A DNA stretch of 64,000 nucleotides, taken from Streptomyces spiroverticillatus. GTDB lineage: Bacteria; Actinomycetota; Actinomycetes; Streptomycetales; Streptomycetaceae. Location of the stretch: the NCBI GenBank assembly GCA_014650415.1, contig BMUX01000009.1:186001-250000 (forward strand), read 5' to 3'. This document shows, in pieces, positions 18,466 to 26,674 of this stretch. How positions within the stretch are numbered: the stretch's first letter is position 1; every line of letters begins with the position of its first letter. The position numbers and the translations under genes are program-made. The notes beneath the pieces are model-generated. The model did no database searches and was not told the origin of the DNA. It was given only the letters and a program-made list of their open reading frames with translations.

Positions 18466-18990
18466 GTGACCGCTGATATCGGGTGGCAGGACATTTCCCT
18501 GGGCCTCTTCCGGCGGCTGCGGGCCGAGCTGAACCAAGGGGTCGAGGGGCTCGACGACGCCGCCCTCGTACAGGTCCCCGCTCCCGGCACCAACTCCATC
18601 GGCTGGCTCGCCTGGCACATCGCGCGCGCCCAGGACCGGAACCTGTCCGAGCTGCTGGAGGTCCCGCAGCTCTGGCTGACCGACGGCTGGGCGGACCACT
18701 TCCACCTCCCCGCCGACCCCGCCGACACCGGCTACGAGCACTCCCGCGCCCAGGCTGCCGCCTTCCGTGCCCCGGGCAGCAAGGACCTCCTTGCCTACCA
18801 CGACGCCGTCCACGGCCTCGTGGAGCGCTACTTCGCGGAAGCCCCCGACGCCGACCTGGGCCGCGTCGTCACGAGCCCCACCCTGCGCGACTCCCACACC
18901 GTCCAGGAACGCCTCCAGGCCCTCCTCGCCGACTCCTTCGCCCACGTCGGCCAGATCGCACTGCTGCGCGGCCTGCTGCCGGACGAGTAG
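18466..18990 (+). CDS. DinB-family metal-binding protein
   Basis: A 174-residue four-helix-bundle protein from a GTG at 18466 (VTADIGWQDISLGLFRRL). The DinB_2 pattern is visible: SIGWLAWHIARAQDRNLSEL with the first metal His near residue 52, and DSFAHVGQIALLRGLLPDE at the end with another. Members include mycothiol- or bacillithiol-dependent transferases and enzymes of unknown role. The context, next to redox genes, fits a thiol-dependent function but does not prove it. GAGAGGGG precedes the start. Confidence 0.82.
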   Translation: MTADIGWQDISLGLFRRLRAELNQGVEGLDDAALVQVPAPGTNSIGWLAWHIARAQDRNLSELLEVPQLWLTDGWADHFHLPADPADTGYEHSRAQAAAFRAPGSKDLLAYHDAVHGLVERYFAEAPDADLGRVVTSPTLRDSHTVQERLQALLADSFAHVGQIALLRGLLPDE

Positions 18991-19150
18991 CCCCCGCACC
19001 GGGGCCTCCCCGCCCTCCGGCCCGTCCCGCCGGAGGGCGCGTCGCCATGCGCCCTCGCGCGGCCCGTCGCCTCACCCTCTGTTCCGCTACTTCACGCCAA
19101 CTCCCTTCCGTTACAGACATGCCCGTACAACAGGTCCCGCCCGCCCTGTT

Positions 19151-19191
19151 CCTGACGGACCGTCAATTCAGTAATCTGACAGAGCGTCAGT
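19151..19191. promoter_or_regulatory. Island operators d1 and d2 (tandem)
   Basis: CCTGACGGACCGTCAAT at 19151-19167 and TCTGACAGAGCGTCAGT at 19175-19191; centres are 24 bp apart. They lie 58-98 bp upstream of the acyl-CoA synthetase start. This is the only tandem pair among the island operators. Confidence 0.75.
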
Positions 19192-19248
19192 GAATTGCCA
19201 TTCCGGTCTCCGGACGTCTCCGGACTACGAGCAGGAGCGGGCTCAGCG

Positions 19249-21552
19249 ATGCTTGGATCAACACACGGCACCCTCACCTCCGGCCTCCGCGCCCGCGTCG
19301 TCGCCTGCGGGGACGACGCCCGGTCCGCCTCCGTGCACGGCACGACCGCCGCCGCGACCCGGGCTCCGGGCGCCGCCGCACCGGTCGCCGCCGACGTCGC
19401 GGCCTCCGGGGCCGGTACCGCCACCGCCGCCGACCTGGACGTCAGCGGGCGCCCGCTGTACGCCCCGGTCCCCGACCTGGACCGGTTCTTCCGCCCCGAG
19501 TCCGTCGCCGTCGTCGGCGCCTCCGACGCCGAGGGCCGGCCCAACACCGGGATCACCCGCCAGCTCCTGGCCTGGGCCGAGCGCGTGGGGGCCCGCCTGC
19601 ACCCCGTGCACCCGACCCGGGAGGCGGTGTTCGGGCTGCCGTGCGTGCCCTCCGTCGCCGATCTGCCGGAGCAGGTCGATCTCGCTGTGCTCCTCGTGAA
19701 GGACCCCCTTCCGCTGGTGGATCAACTGGCCGATGCCAAGGTCAGGTTCGCCGTCGCCTTCGCCTCCGGTTTCGCCGAGACCGGTGAGGACGGGGCCGCC
19801 GCCCAGGCCCGCCTGGCCGCCGCCGTCGCCGCCACCGACTCGGGGTTGCGTCTCCTCGGTCCCAACACCAACCTCAACGCCTTCGAGGAGTTCCGGGAGG
19901 ACCTGGACGGTCCCGCCATCGCCCTCATCACCCAGTCAGGTCATCAAGGCCGCCCTGTGTTCTCCCTCCAGCAGCTCGGGGTTCGGCTCTCCCACTGGGC
20001 CCCCACCGGCAACGAGGCCGATCTGGAGACCGCCGACTTCATCTCCTACTTCTCGCAGCTTCCCGAGGTGGGCGCGATCGCCGCCTACATCGAGGGGCTG
20101 AAGGACGGCCGTTCCTTCCTGCTCGCCGCCGACCGCGCCGCCCGCAACGGGGTGCCCGTCGTCGCCGTCAAGGTCGGGCGGACGGAGACCGGGGCCCGTA
20201 CCGCCGCCTCCCACACCGGGAAGCTGACCGGCGCGGACGACGTGGTGGACGCCGCGATGCGACAGTTCGGCGTGATCCGGGTGGATGGGCTCGACGAACT
20301 CCAGGACACCGCCGCCCTGCTGGCCCGAGCCCGCAAGCCCCGGGCGGACGGCGTCGTCGTGTATTCGATCTCGGGCGGAACGGGTGCGCACTTCGCGGAC
20401 CTGGCGACGGCGGCCGGACTGGAGCTGCCGACGCTGAGCGACGCCAAGCAGGCGGAGCTGCACGAGTGGATACCGGAGTATTTGAATGTGGCCAATCCGG
20501 TCGACAACGGGGGCCACCCGGTCGGCGACTGGCGCGGGCGGAAGATCATCGACGCGATCCTCGCCGACCCTTCGGTGGGGGTGCTGATCTGCCCGATCAC
20601 CGGCCCCTTCCCGCCCATGAGCGACAAGCTCGCCCAGGACCTGGCGGACGCCGCCGAGGCGACGGACAAGCTGGTGTGCGTGGTGTGGGGGTCCCCCGTC
20701 GGCACCGAGGCCGCGTACCGCGAGACGCTGCTCGGGTCCTCCCGCCTCGCCACCTTCCGCACCTTCGGCAACTGCATCACCGCCGTCCGCGCCTACCTCG
20801 ACCACCACCGCTTCACGGCCTCCTACCGCTCTCCCTTCGACGAGGCGCCGCGCACGCCGTCCCCTTCTTTCCGCAAGGCGCAGGCACTGATGCGTCCGGG
20901 CCAGCAGCTCAGTGAGCACGCGGCGAAGCAGTTGCTGCGGGCGTACGGCATTCGCGTACCGCGCGAGCAGCTGGTGACCAGCGCGGCGGCGGCCGTGCGG
21001 TCGGCGGCGCAGGTCGGCTACCCGGTCGTGATGAAGGCCTCCGGCCCGCAGCTCGCCCACAAGACCGAACTCGGCCTGGTGAAGGTCGGGCTGACCTCGG
21101 CCAGCCAGGTCCGGGACGCCTATCGGGAACTGACGGACATCGCCGCGTACGAGAACATCCCCCTGGACGGCATCCTGGTCTGCCAGATGGTCGCGCGGGG
21201 CGTGGAGATGGTCGTCGGCGCCGGCCGCGACGCGCTCTTCGGCCCCACGGTCACGGTCGGGCTCGGCGGCGTACTCGTGGAGGTCCTCGGCGACGCCGCC
21301 GTACGCGTACCCCCCTTCGGGGAGCCGGACGCGCGGGCGATGCTCGGCGAACTCCGGGGGCACGCACTCCTCGAGGGGGTCCGGGGGGCGCCCCCGGCGG
21401 ACGTGGACGCGCTGGTGGAGGTCATCCTGCGGGTGCAGCGGATGGCTCTGGAACTCGGCGACGACCTCAGCGAGTTGGACATCAACCCGCTCATGGTCCT
21501 CCCGAGGGGTCAGGGCGCCGTGGCTCTGGACGCACTGGCCGTCTGCCGCTGA
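19249..21552 (+). CDS. ADP-forming acyl-CoA synthetase (acetate-CoA ligase family)
   Basis: A 767-residue single-chain enzyme from the ATG at 19249, preceded by AGGAG. The CoA-binding domain begins at FFRPESVAVVGASDAEGRPN (about residue 80). The succinyl-CoA-ligase-like domain follows with LITQSGHQGRPVF, which holds the candidate phospho-His. The C-terminal ATP-grasp domain has VVMKASGPQLAHKTELGLVK and ends NPLMVLPRGQGAVALDAL. It should activate an acid with ATP and CoA, forming ADP. An Ala/Thr-rich N-terminal extension of about 75 residues is unusual. It is followed 106 nt later by an enoyl-CoA hydratase, probably co-transcribed and controlled by the tandem operators. Confidence 0.9.
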   Translation: MLGSTHGTLTSGLRARVVACGDDARSASVHGTTAAATRAPGAAAPVAADVAASGAGTATAADLDVSGRPLYAPVPDLDRFFRPESVAVVGASDAEGRPNTGITRQLLAWAERVGARLHPVHPTREAVFGLPCVPSVADLPEQVDLAVLLVKDPLPLVDQLADAKVRFAVAFASGFAETGEDGAAAQARLAAAVAATDSGLRLLGPNTNLNAFEEFREDLDGPAIALITQSGHQGRPVFSLQQLGVRLSHWAPTGNEADLETADFISYFSQLPEVGAIAAYIEGLKDGRSFLLAADRAARNGVPVVAVKVGRTETGARTAASHTGKLTGADDVVDAAMRQFGVIRVDGLDELQDTAALLARARKPRADGVVVYSISGGTGAHFADLATAAGLELPTLSDAKQAELHEWIPEYLNVANPVDNGGHPVGDWRGRKIIDAILADPSVGVLICPITGPFPPMSDKLAQDLADAAEATDKLVCVVWGSPVGTEAAYRETLLGSSRLATFRTFGNCITAVRAYLDHHRFTASYRSPFDEAPRTPSPSFRKAQALMRPGQQLSEHAAKQLLRAYGIRVPREQLVTSAAAAVRSAAQVGYPVVMKASGPQLAHKTELGLVKVGLTSASQVRDAYRELTDIAAYENIPLDGILVCQMVARGVEMVVGAGRDALFGPTVTVGLGGVLVEVLGDAAVRVPPFGEPDARAMLGELRGHALLEGVRGAPPADVDALVEVILRVQRMALELGDDLSELDINPLMVLPRGQGAVALDALAVCR

Positions 21553-21658
21553 TGCTTCGGGGACCACGATCGCTTCGGGCACCACACCCCTCCCCTTCCG
21601 CACGCGCCTCCCCTTCCGTCCCCGCACTCCCCACCTCGCGAACTGGAGTCGTACGCCC

Positions 21659-22528
21659 ATGAATTCCCCCTCCTCGGACTCGCCGGAATCCCCGGACTCG
21701 CCGAAATCCCCGGACAGCTCGTCACTCTCCGTGCATTCATTGATACTCCACGCCACTGACAACGGGGTCTCCTGGATCACCCTCAACCGCCCCGAAGCCA
21801 TGAACGCCGTCACCTGGGACCAGCGGGAACGCATCATTTCGCTGCTCGCCGAGGCCTCCGCCGACCCCGGGATCCGGGCAGTCGTGATCACCGCCACCGG
21901 CAAGGGCTTCTGCGCGGGCGCGGACCTGCGGAGCGACGGTCCCGGCACCCCCGCGCACGACCGGGTCCCCGGCGACGTCGCCCGGACGATCCGGCTCGGC
22001 GCGCAGCGCCTGATCACGGCCGTGCTCGACTGCGAGAAGCCGGTGATCGCCGCCGTGAACGGCACCGCGGCCGGCATCGGGGCCCATCTCGCGCTCGCCT
22101 GCGACCTGGTCGTCGCGGCCGAAGAGGCCAAGTTCATCGAGGTGTTCGTACGGCGCGGGCTCGTCCCGGACGGCGGCGGCGCCTACCTGCTGCCCCGGCT
22201 GATCGGCCCCCAGCGGGCCAAGGAGCTGATGTTCTTCGGCGACGCCCTCCCGGCGGCGGAGGCCGAACGCCTGGGCCTGGTCAACCGGATCGTCCCGGCC
22301 GACGAACTGGAGAAGACGGCCCGCACCTGGGCCGAACGCCTGGCCGCCGGGCCGACCCGGGCCCTCGCCCTCACCAAGCAGCTCGTCAACGCGTCCCTGG
22401 ACTCCGACCGCACCACCGCCCTCGCCGCCGAGGCCGCCGCCCAGGAGATCAACATGACCACCGCCGACGCCAACGAGGGCGTGGCCAGCTTCGTCGAGCG
22501 CCGCACCCCGCGCTACCGGGGGCTGTGA
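21659..22528 (+). CDS. Enoyl-CoA hydratase/isomerase
   Basis: A 289-residue crotonase-family enzyme. After a Ser/Pro/Asp-rich tail of about 25 residues comes the standard core: WITLNRPEAMNAVTW, then KGFCAGADLR, and GTAAGIGAHLALACDLVVAAE, the oxyanion hole. FVRRGLVPDGGGAYLLPRLIG carries the candidate catalytic Glu/Asp region. GGAG lies about 11 nt before the ATG. It forms an operon with the ADP-forming synthetase: the acid is first activated, then hydrated after dehydrogenation elsewhere in the island. Confidence 0.92.
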   Translation: MNSPSSDSPESPDSPKSPDSSSLSVHSLILHATDNGVSWITLNRPEAMNAVTWDQRERIISLLAEASADPGIRAVVITATGKGFCAGADLRSDGPGTPAHDRVPGDVARTIRLGAQRLITAVLDCEKPVIAAVNGTAAGIGAHLALACDLVVAAEEAKFIEVFVRRGLVPDGGGAYLLPRLIGPQRAKELMFFGDALPAAEAERLGLVNRIVPADELEKTARTWAERLAAGPTRALALTKQLVNASLDSDRTTALAAEAAAQEINMTTADANEGVASFVERRTPRYRGL

Positions 22529-22589
22529 CCGCACACGCACACAGCCCGAGCCCTCCGGACCCGTGACCGCAGGCCCGCGCGTCTTCCTA

Positions 22590-22606
22590 TCTGACGACCC
22601 GTCAGC
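22590..22606. promoter_or_regulatory. Island operator e (TCTGACGACCCGTCAGC)
   Basis: The island palindrome centred at 22598, ending 6 bp before the GGAGG of the flavin reductase gene. Confidence 0.75.
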
Positions 22607-22621
22607 TTCAATGGAGGGGTG

Positions 22622-23338
22622 ATGGGACACGCAGGGATGGCGGCCACCGCCGTCCGATACCTCAGGTCCGTCGGCGCCTCCACGGTCGCCGAGCCGCAGC
22701 CGGTTCAGGCACTGCCCCGCCCCGATCTGCGGGCCGTCCACCCGGACGAACGGCTTCCGCTCGCCCCTGCCGAATTCCGCCGCGTACTCGGGAACTTCGC
22801 GAGCGGCGTCACCGTTATCACCTCACCAGGCACCGTTGTCAGCTCACCAAGCACCGTTGTCACCTCACCAAGCAGCACCAGCAGTACCGGACCAGGAGCG
22901 GCGGAGGCCGCAGGACCGGACGAGGCCGACTCACCCGCCGGGTTCGCCTGCCAGTCCTTCGCGTCGCTGTCGCTCGACCCGCCACTGGTCGTCTTCATGG
23001 TGGCCCGTACGTCGACGACCTGGCCCCGGATCGCCCGCGCCGGGGTCTTCTGCGTCAACGTCCTGGGCGCGCACCAGGGCGAGTTGTGCATGGCCTTCGC
23101 CCGCAGCGGCACGGACAAGTTCGCGGGCGTGGAGTACGACGCCGCGCCCGTCACCGGCTCGCCCCGCCTGGCCGGCGTCCCGGCCTGGATCGACTGCACG
23201 ATCCAGACCGTGCACACGGGCGGCGACCACCTGATCGTGGTCGGCCGCGTCGAAGCACTGGACGCGACCGCACCGGACGCCCCGGAGGGCGCCCCGCTGC
23301 TCTTCCACCGGGGCTCGTTCGGCGGCTTCGCGGGCTGA
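22622..23338 (+). CDS. Flavin reductase-like FMN-binding protein
   Basis: A 238-residue protein with the flavin-reductase split barrel: FRRVLGNFASGVTVIT, FACQSFASLSLDPPLVVFMVAR and FCVNVLGAHQGELCMAFAR. Between the first and second blocks is an insert of about 45 residues rich in Ser, Thr and Pro (SSPSTVVTSPSS type repeats), which is not typical. It would supply reduced flavin to a two-component monooxygenase. The start is the ATG at 22622 with GGAGG 4 nt away, or the GTG at 22619. Its stop abuts that of the convergent lipoprotein gene directly. Confidence 0.9.
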   Translation: MGHAGMAATAVRYLRSVGASTVAEPQPVQALPRPDLRAVHPDERLPLAPAEFRRVLGNFASGVTVITSPGTVVSSPSTVVTSPSSTSSTGPGAAEAAGPDEADSPAGFACQSFASLSLDPPLVVFMVARTSTTWPRIARAGVFCVNVLGAHQGELCMAFARSGTDKFAGVEYDAAPVTGSPRLAGVPAWIDCTIQTVHTGGDHLIVVGRVEALDATAPDAPEGAPLLFHRGSFGGFAG

Positions 23339-24235
23339 CTAGCCGGGCGAGGGCGTGGACTTGAGGCCCCACGTGACATCGACCCTGGTCTTCGCGCTGC
23401 CGAAGACCACCACGTGCCCCTTGTCGCCGTACTTCTCGCGACGCCAGTCGGCGAACGCCTGGGCCTGGGCCTTGCACACGTCGGTGGTCTGCACGCCGCA
23501 GTCGGAGGCGATACGGGCCTCCATGACGTCGCTCTTCTCCGGCTTGCGGATCTTGGCCATCCGCATCTGCTGGGCGAGGGCGTCGTCCGTCTTCGACGGG
23601 GTCGTCTTCACGTATGCCGTGAACGCGGTCAGCATGCCGTACCAGCGGTGCGCCCCGACGGTGGGGACGCCGTTGATCCGCTGCGGCGAGCCCGACGGCG
23701 GCGTGTAGTCGGGGCCCCAGCACTCGCTCGGTCCCTCCGGAAGGCCGTCGCCGCCCGCGCCGGGCTCGGAGGTGAGGTCTTCACCGGAACCGCCGACATC
23801 CTCGGAGGTGAGGTCCTCGCCCGTACCGCCCACGTCCTCCGAGGTCAGGTCCTCGCCCGTACCGCCGACATCGTCCGACGTCAGGTCCTCCCCCACGCCG
23901 CCCGCATCCTCCGACGTGAGGTCCTCGCCGGTACCGCCCGCGTCCTCCGAGGTCAGATCCTCCCCGGTGCCACCGACGTCCTCCGACGTCAGATCCTCCC
24001 CCGTACCGCCCACATCCGGCGTGCTGCCGTCCGGGCAGACGATCCCCTTGCCCGCCCCGGCTCCCTTGCCCGCCTCGACGCCCCCGGCAGCCTTCTCCGT
24101 GCCGCAGGACGTCAGCGCCGTGGCGCACAGCGCGGCAGTCGCCGCCGCGAGCACCACACGCCGAGCCGTACGAGCAGTACGAGCCGTACGAGCCGTACGA
24201 GCGCCCACAGGTATTCGGTTCCCGGTCCCAGTCAT
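23339..24235 (-). CDS. Lipoprotein with seven 12-residue acidic repeats
   Basis: A 298-residue protein. Residues 1-44 form a lipoprotein signal with an unusual RTARTARTAR n-region and the lipobox LTSC (Cys44). Residues about 74-157 are seven tandem copies of DVGGTGEDLTSE with minor changes. The C-terminal about 125 residues are a globular domain with two Cys (SDCGVQTTDVCKAQ) and a WGPDY motif. I do not recognise the family. The protein should be anchored outside the membrane with an acidic, possibly Ca-binding, stalk. Its stop codon touches the flavin reductase stop. Confidence 0.75.
   Translation of the reverse strand: MTGTGNRIPVGARTARTARTARTARRVVLAAATAALCATALTSCGTEKAAGGVEAGKGAGAGKGIVCPDGSTPDVGGTGEDLTSEDVGGTGEDLTSEDAGGTGEDLTSEDAGGVGEDLTSDDVGGTGEDLTSEDVGGTGEDLTSEDVGGSGEDLTSEPGAGGDGLPEGPSECWGPDYTPPSGSPQRINGVPTVGAHRWYGMLTAFTAYVKTTPSKTDDALAQQMRMAKIRKPEKSDVMEARIASDCGVQTTDVCKAQAQAFADWRREKYGDKGHVVVFGSAKTRVDVTWGLKSTPSPG
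23765..24016 (-). repeat. Seven 36-bp tandem repeats in lipoprotein gene
   Basis: Each unit encodes D-V/A-G-G-T/V/S-G-E-D-L-T-S-E/D. DNA units differ mainly at third positions, so the array is old enough to have drifted but is conserved in protein sequence. Confidence 0.9.
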
Positions 24236-24278
24236 GCTTCCCCCACTTTCCCCCTGGTCAGGGGCCTGGTCAGGCCCC

Positions 24279-25589
24279 CTATCCTGCCAGTCGCACCTCC
24301 GCCGCCGGCCGCTTTCGGATGATGAGCGCCATCAGCGCGGCCATCGCGCAGAGCGCCCCCGACGCGTACCAGACCACGTCGTACGACCCGAAGACGTCCC
24401 GCGCGACCCCGCCGAGGAACGCCACCAGCGCCGCCCCCACCTGGTGGGACGCCAGCACCCAGCCGAAGACGATCGCACTGTCCTCGCCGAAGTATTCGCG
24501 GCACAGCGCGATCGTCGGCGGCACGGTCGCCACCCAGTCCAGCCCGTAGAAGACGATGAACAACACCATCGGCGGGTGCACGGACGGGGCCAGCAGGACC
24601 GGCAGGAAGAGGAGCGAGACGCCACGCAGCGCGTAGTAGACCGCGAGCAGACGGCGGGCCTCGAAGCGGTCGGTGAACCACCCGGAGGCGATCGTTCCGA
24701 TCACGTCGAAGACCCCGATCACCGCGAGCAGCCCCGCCGCCATCGGAATCGGCATGTGGTGGTCGTGCGCCGCCGGTACGAAGTGGGTCTTGACCAGGCC
24801 GTTCGTGGACGCCCCGCAGATCGCGAAGGTTCCGGCGAGCAGCCAGAAGGGGCCGGTGCGGGCCGCCGAGAACAACACCTTCACCGCCCGTCGGGCGGCC
24901 CCCGGCTTCGGCTCCGGCTTCGGCACGAACTCCGTCGATCCGTACGGTGCGAGCCCGACGTCCGCCGGGTGGTCGCGCAGCAGCAGCCATACGAACGGGA
25001 CCACGACCAGCGCCGCGAGCGCCACGGTGATCGAGGCGGGCCGCCAGTCGTAGCTCTCCACCATCCAGGCCAGCAGCGGCAGGAACACCAGCTGCCCGGA
25101 GGCCCCGGCGGCGGTCAGGATGCCGGTGACCAGCCCGCGCCGGGCCACGAACCACCGGTTGGTGACGGTCGCCGCGAAGGCCAGCGCCATCGAGCCGCTG
25201 CCCAGGCCCACCAACACGCCCCAGTACAGGACGAGTTGCCAGGCCGCCGTCATCGTGACGGTGAGCGCCGCGCCGACGGCTATGACGGTCAGGGCGCACG
25301 CCACCACCCGCCGGATGCCGAACCGGTCCATGAGCGCCGCCGCGAACGGCGCGGTGAGCCCGTACAGCGCGAGATTGACCGAGACCGCGAAGCCGATCGT
25401 GCCGCGCGACCAGCCGAAGTCCTTGTGCAGCGGCTCGATGAGCAGACCGGGCAGGGAGGCGAAACCGGCCGCGCCGATGATCGTCACGAAGGCGACCGCC
25501 GCGACGAACCAGGCGCGGTGGACACGGGGTCGGGGAGCGGGCCGCAAAGGGGCGACGGGCTGCTGCACAGGGGGTGTCGTCTGGGTCAC
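24279..25589 (-). CDS. MFS transporter (monocarboxylate/oxalate type)
   Basis: A 436-residue protein from a GTG at 25589, with 12 hydrophobic segments and a central cytoplasmic loop near residues 200-225. The N-terminal half opens RAWFVAAVAFVTIIGAAGF, and helix 4-5 has LVGLGSGSMALAFAATVTNRWF, as in the monocarboxylate/oxalate branch of the superfamily. It may import an organic acid, which would suit the catabolic island, but the substrate cannot be read from sequence. It is divergent from the AraC/GlxA-type regulator at 25660, which may control it. Confidence 0.85.
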   Translation of the reverse strand: MTQTTPPVQQPVAPLRPAPRPRVHRAWFVAAVAFVTIIGAAGFASLPGLLIEPLHKDFGWSRGTIGFAVSVNLALYGLTAPFAAALMDRFGIRRVVACALTVIAVGAALTVTMTAAWQLVLYWGVLVGLGSGSMALAFAATVTNRWFVARRGLVTGILTAAGASGQLVFLPLLAWMVESYDWRPASITVALAALVVVPFVWLLLRDHPADVGLAPYGSTEFVPKPEPKPGAARRAVKVLFSAARTGPFWLLAGTFAICGASTNGLVKTHFVPAAHDHHMPIPMAAGLLAVIGVFDVIGTIASGWFTDRFEARRLLAVYYALRGVSLLFLPVLLAPSVHPPMVLFIVFYGLDWVATVPPTIALCREYFGEDSAIVFGWVLASHQVGAALVAFLGGVARDVFGSYDVVWYASGALCAMAALMALIIRKRPAAEVRLAG

Positions 25590-25647
25590 GGGAACAGCTT
25601 CCGGGAGCAGGCCAGTGCGATCGAGTGGCCCGAGGGACAGCATTCGC

Positions 25648-25653
25648 TACGAT
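25648..25653 (+). promoter_or_regulatory. -10 element of a leaderless promoter (TACGAT)
   Basis: TACGAT ends exactly 6 nt before the ATG at 25660 and no ribosome site is present. Confidence 0.6.
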
Positions 25654-25659
25654 CGGGCC

Positions 25660-26646
25660 ATGCCGAGCCGGAAACTCCACCGCATCGCCGTCCTCGCCCT
25701 CCCCGAGGTCATCCCCTTCGAGCTGGGCATCCCGCACCGGATCTTCGGCCGGGCGAACGACGAGCACGGAGTCCCGCTGTACGAGGTCGTGACCTTCGGG
25801 ACCGAGCCCGGTCAACTGCTGGACACCCAGGCCGATTTCAAGCTGTGCGTCGAGCACGGGCCGGAAGTCCTGGCGCAGGCCGACACGGTGATCGTCCCGG
25901 CCGCGTACGAACCCGCGAGCCTGTACCAGGAGGGACGGCTGCCCGAGGAGATCGCCGAGGTCTTCCGGCAGGTACGGCCCGGGACCCGGCTCGCCTCGAT
26001 CTGCACCGGTGGGTACGTCCTGGCCGCCGCCGGACTCCTCGACGGCCGGCCCGCGACCACGCACTGGCACTGGGCGGAGCACTTCCAGCGGCTGTTCCCC
26101 GCGGTCCGGGTCGACCCCGAGGTGCTCTACGTCGACGACGGTGACGTGCTGACCTCTGCGGGGGTGGCTGCGGGCATCGACCTGTGCGTGCACATGGTGC
26201 GGCGGGACTTCGGGGCGGCCGTCGCCAACGACGTGGCGCGGCGCAGTGTCGTACCGCCGCACCGGGACGGCGGGCAGTCACAGTACATCCGACGGCCCGT
26301 GCCGGAACCGCAGTTGGCGACGACAACGGCGGCGCGGGCCTGGGCGCTGGGGCATCTGCACGAGCCGATCCAGCTGCGGGACATGGCCGAGCAGGAGTCG
26401 ATGTCGGTACGGACCTTCACGCGGCGGTTCCGCGAGGAGGTCGGGGTGAGCCCGGGGCAGTGGCTGGCGCAGCAGCGGGTGGAGCGGGCGAGGCACCTGC
26501 TGGAGTCCAGCGATCTGTCGATGGAGGGGGTGGCGAGGGAGGCGGGCTTCGGTACGGCGCAGTCCATGCGGGGGCACGTGCAGGGGGCGCTCGGGGTCTC
26601 GCCGACGGTCTACCGGCGTACGTTCCGTACGGGGCGGGTGGGGTGA
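25660..26646 (+). CDS. GlxA-family AraC-type transcriptional regulator
   Basis: A 328-residue protein with two domains. Residues about 5-180 form a DJ-1/PfpI-like domain (RIAVLALPEVIPFELGIPHRIF, with LASICTGGYVLAAAGLLDGR holding the nucleophile-elbow Cys). Residues about 220-325 carry two AraC helix-turn-helix motifs (LRDMAEQESMSVRTFTRRFREE and MEGVAREAGFGTAQSMRGH). Such proteins sense small metabolites through the degenerate amidotransferase domain. The start is supported by the leaderless promoter. Its divergent neighbour, the MFS transporter, is the likely target. Confidence 0.92.
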   Translation: MPSRKLHRIAVLALPEVIPFELGIPHRIFGRANDEHGVPLYEVVTFGTEPGQLLDTQADFKLCVEHGPEVLAQADTVIVPAAYEPASLYQEGRLPEEIAEVFRQVRPGTRLASICTGGYVLAAAGLLDGRPATTHWHWAEHFQRLFPAVRVDPEVLYVDDGDVLTSAGVAAGIDLCVHMVRRDFGAAVANDVARRSVVPPHRDGGQSQYIRRPVPEPQLATTTAARAWALGHLHEPIQLRDMAEQESMSVRTFTRRFREEVGVSPGQWLAQQRVERARHLLESSDLSMEGVAREAGFGTAQSMRGHVQGALGVSPTVYRRTFRTGRVG

Positions 26647-26674
26647 GCTTCCGGGCCCTCGTCGTGCCGGGCCC

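Noticed and set aside
19936..22137. 733-codon minus-strand frame
   Set aside because: It is antisense to the ADP-forming synthetase and the hydratase; no ribosome site and no recognisable domain.
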